Below are positions 7,162 to 8,263 of a stretch of 8,263 nucleotides of DNA, in pieces. The notes under the pieces were generated by a model. It saw only the letters and a list, made by a program, of their open reading frames with translations, did not search any database and was not told the origin of the DNA. The translations under genes were made by a program, and so were the position numbers. Origin of the DNA: an uncultured Oscillospiraceae bacterium (lineage in GTDB: Bacteria > Bacillota > Clostridia > Oscillospirales > Oscillospiraceae); contig CAKTJA010000055.1 in the NCBI GenBank assembly GCA_934567115.1, positions 1 through 8,263 of the forward strand, written 5' to 3'. Numbering within the stretch: the stretch's first letter is position 1; each line of letters begins with the position of its first letter.

Positions 7162-7166
7162 AAAAT

Positions 7167-8263
7167 TTACAGATTGTAGTAGCGCTCATACTCCGCCGGG
7201 TGCGGGATGGCGGCCATCGCTGCGCATTCCTTCCGCTTGGCGGCAACAAAGTTCCTCAGCAGCGTCTCCGGGAACACGCCGCCCTTCGTGAGGTAGTCGT
7301 GATCCTTCTCCAGCGCGTCAAGCGCCGCGTCGAGCGAGGTGGGCAACCCCTGAAGCTTCGCCTTCTCCTCGTCCGAAAGCGTGTAGAGATTCACGTCGTA
7401 GGGACCCCAGCCGTTCTCATGCGGATCGATCCTGTTCTCTATGCCGTCAAGCCCCGCCATCAGAAGCGCCGCATAGCAGAAGTAGGGATTGCAGGTGGCG
7501 TCCGGATTGCGCAGCTCGAAGCGGCGCAGATTCGGCGACTTGGCATAGGCGGGAATGCGGATAACGGCGCTGCGGTTGCTCGTCGCATAGCCGACCGTGA
7601 CCGGAGCCTCGAAGCCGGGGACCAGACGCTTGAACGAATTGGTGGACGGATTCGTGAGCGCGCAGAGCGAGTGGATGTGCTTGAGAAGACCGCCCATGAA
7701 CCAGTGCGCCTCGCGGCTGAGGTGCGAGTAGCCGTTGTCGTCGGAGAAGACCGGCTGACCGTCCTTGAGCAGCAGCATGTGAACGTGCATTCCGCTTCCG
7801 GCCTCGCCGTAAACGGGCTTGGGCATAAAGGTTGCCGTCTTCCCGTACTTGAGCGCGGTATTGCGGATGATGTATTTGATCAGCATCGTCGCGTCCGCCA
7901 TCTTGGACATCTGACCGAGTTTCGGCTCGATCTCGAACTGGCCCGCGCCGCCGACCTCGGGATGATGGTACTTGATGGGAATGCCGGCCTCCTCCATCAG
8001 AAGGCACATCTCGCTGCGGCATTCATAGGTCCGGTCGAGCGGCTTGGCGATGTGATAGTGTCCCTGACGCGGAACGATAACGCCGCGCCCGTTGATGTCG
8101 CCGTTCCAGTGCGCCTGCTCGGCGTCGAGGCTCATGCCGATCTCGTTCGGCGCGACCTTCCATGCCACGTCGTCGAAAAGATAAAACTCAAACTCAGGCA
8201 GGATCAGCATCGTGTCGGCAATGCCGGAATCCTTCATGTACTGCTCTGCGGCAAGGACGATAT
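7167..8263 (-). CDS. glnA: Glutamine synthetase type I, 5'-truncated by window edge
   Basis: Makes glutamine from glutamate, ammonia and ATP; cytosolic dodecamer. About 364 C-terminal residues are present and roughly 100 N-terminal ones lie beyond the right edge: the frame continues upstream of the ATG at 8237, which is internal. Numbering from that Met, the active-site elements are all present: PEFEF (E15, E17), HHPEVGGAGQFEIE (E94, E102), GSGMHVHM (H151, H153), the flap GFEAP (E210), NRSAVIRIP (R222, R227), and RRFELRNPD (E241, R243). The sequence follows the beta subtype (E. coli-like GKTATFMPKP, RSEMCL, and the extra residue before GQ) rather than the Bacillus alpha subtype. A Tyr in NLYTLS (Y285) occupies the place of the adenylylated Tyr397 of enterobacterial enzymes. 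A terminator follows immediately. Whether adenylylation occurs cannot be told here. Confidence 0.96.
   Translation of the reverse strand, partial: IVLAAEQYMKDSGIADTMLILPEFEFYLFDDVAWKVAPNEIGMSLDAEQAHWNGDINGRGVIVPRQGHYHIAKPLDRTYECRSEMCLLMEEAGIPIKYHHPEVGGAGQFEIEPKLGQMSKMADATMLIKYIIRNTALKYGKTATFMPKPVYGEAGSGMHVHMLLLKDGQPVFSDDNGYSHLSREAHWFMGGLLKHIHSLCALTNPSTNSFKRLVPGFEAPVTVGYATSNRSAVIRIPAYAKSPNLRRFELRNPDATCNPYFCYAALLMAGLDGIENRIDPHENGWGPYDVNLYTLSDEEKAKLQGLPTSLDAALDALEKDHDYLTKGGVFPETLLRNFVAAKRKECAAMAAIPHPAEYERYYNL

Noticed and set aside
1..8263. CRISPR arrays, insertion sequences, attachment sites, tRNA or rRNA genes
   Set aside because: No regularly spaced direct repeats, transposase-like reading frames or structured RNA genes were seen on either strand.

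Overview
The window comes from a GC-rich bacterial chromosome. Firmicutes-like expression signals (AAGGAGG-type ribosome binding sites, sigma-A-type TTGACA/TATAGT promoter, CsoR-controlled copper operon) and the protein sequences suggest a high-GC member of the Clostridia, possibly a gut Oscillospirales organism. That placement is inference from composition and family resemblance; no rRNA or other marker gene is present.

Layout. (1) Positions 1-2699, + strand: the C-terminal ~85% of an RND/HAE1-family inner-membrane efflux pump, cut by the left edge and followed by a hairpin. (2) Positions 2813-5840, + strand: a self-contained copper homeostasis operon. It has a strong promoter carrying two CsoR-type palindromic operators, then csoR (Cu(I)-sensing repressor), then copA (Cu(I)-exporting P1B-ATPase). 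CopA is fused in frame at its C-terminus to a complete CopZ-like heavy-metal-associated domain, and a strong terminator closes the operon. (3) Positions 5841-6002: convergent intergenic region with only weak hairpins. (4) Positions 6003-7076, - strand: an M20D-type metal-dependent amidohydrolase. (5) Positions 7167-8263, - strand: the C-terminal ~three quarters of a type I (beta-like) glutamine synthetase, cut by the right edge. A strong intrinsic terminator lies between glnA and the downstream amidohydrolase.

How it works together. CsoR should repress its own operon until Cu(I) binds Cys48/His73/Cys77. Derepression then yields CopA for export and a CopZ-like domain for cytosolic copper handling. 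The most interesting structural point is the copA-copZ junction. There is no stop codon between them, but the short AT-rich linker contains an AAGGAGG Shine-Dalgarno sequence 8 nt before an in-frame ATG, so one reading frame could give both a CopA-CopZ fusion and a free 69-residue CopZ. A one-base change in a run of six A's would split the genes, so a sequencing or assembly indel must be excluded.

I found no CRISPR array, tRNA, rRNA, insertion sequence or obvious defence system. Apart from the copA-copZ arrangement and the terminator-blocked amidohydrolase gene, the window is ordinary chromosomal metabolism and transport.
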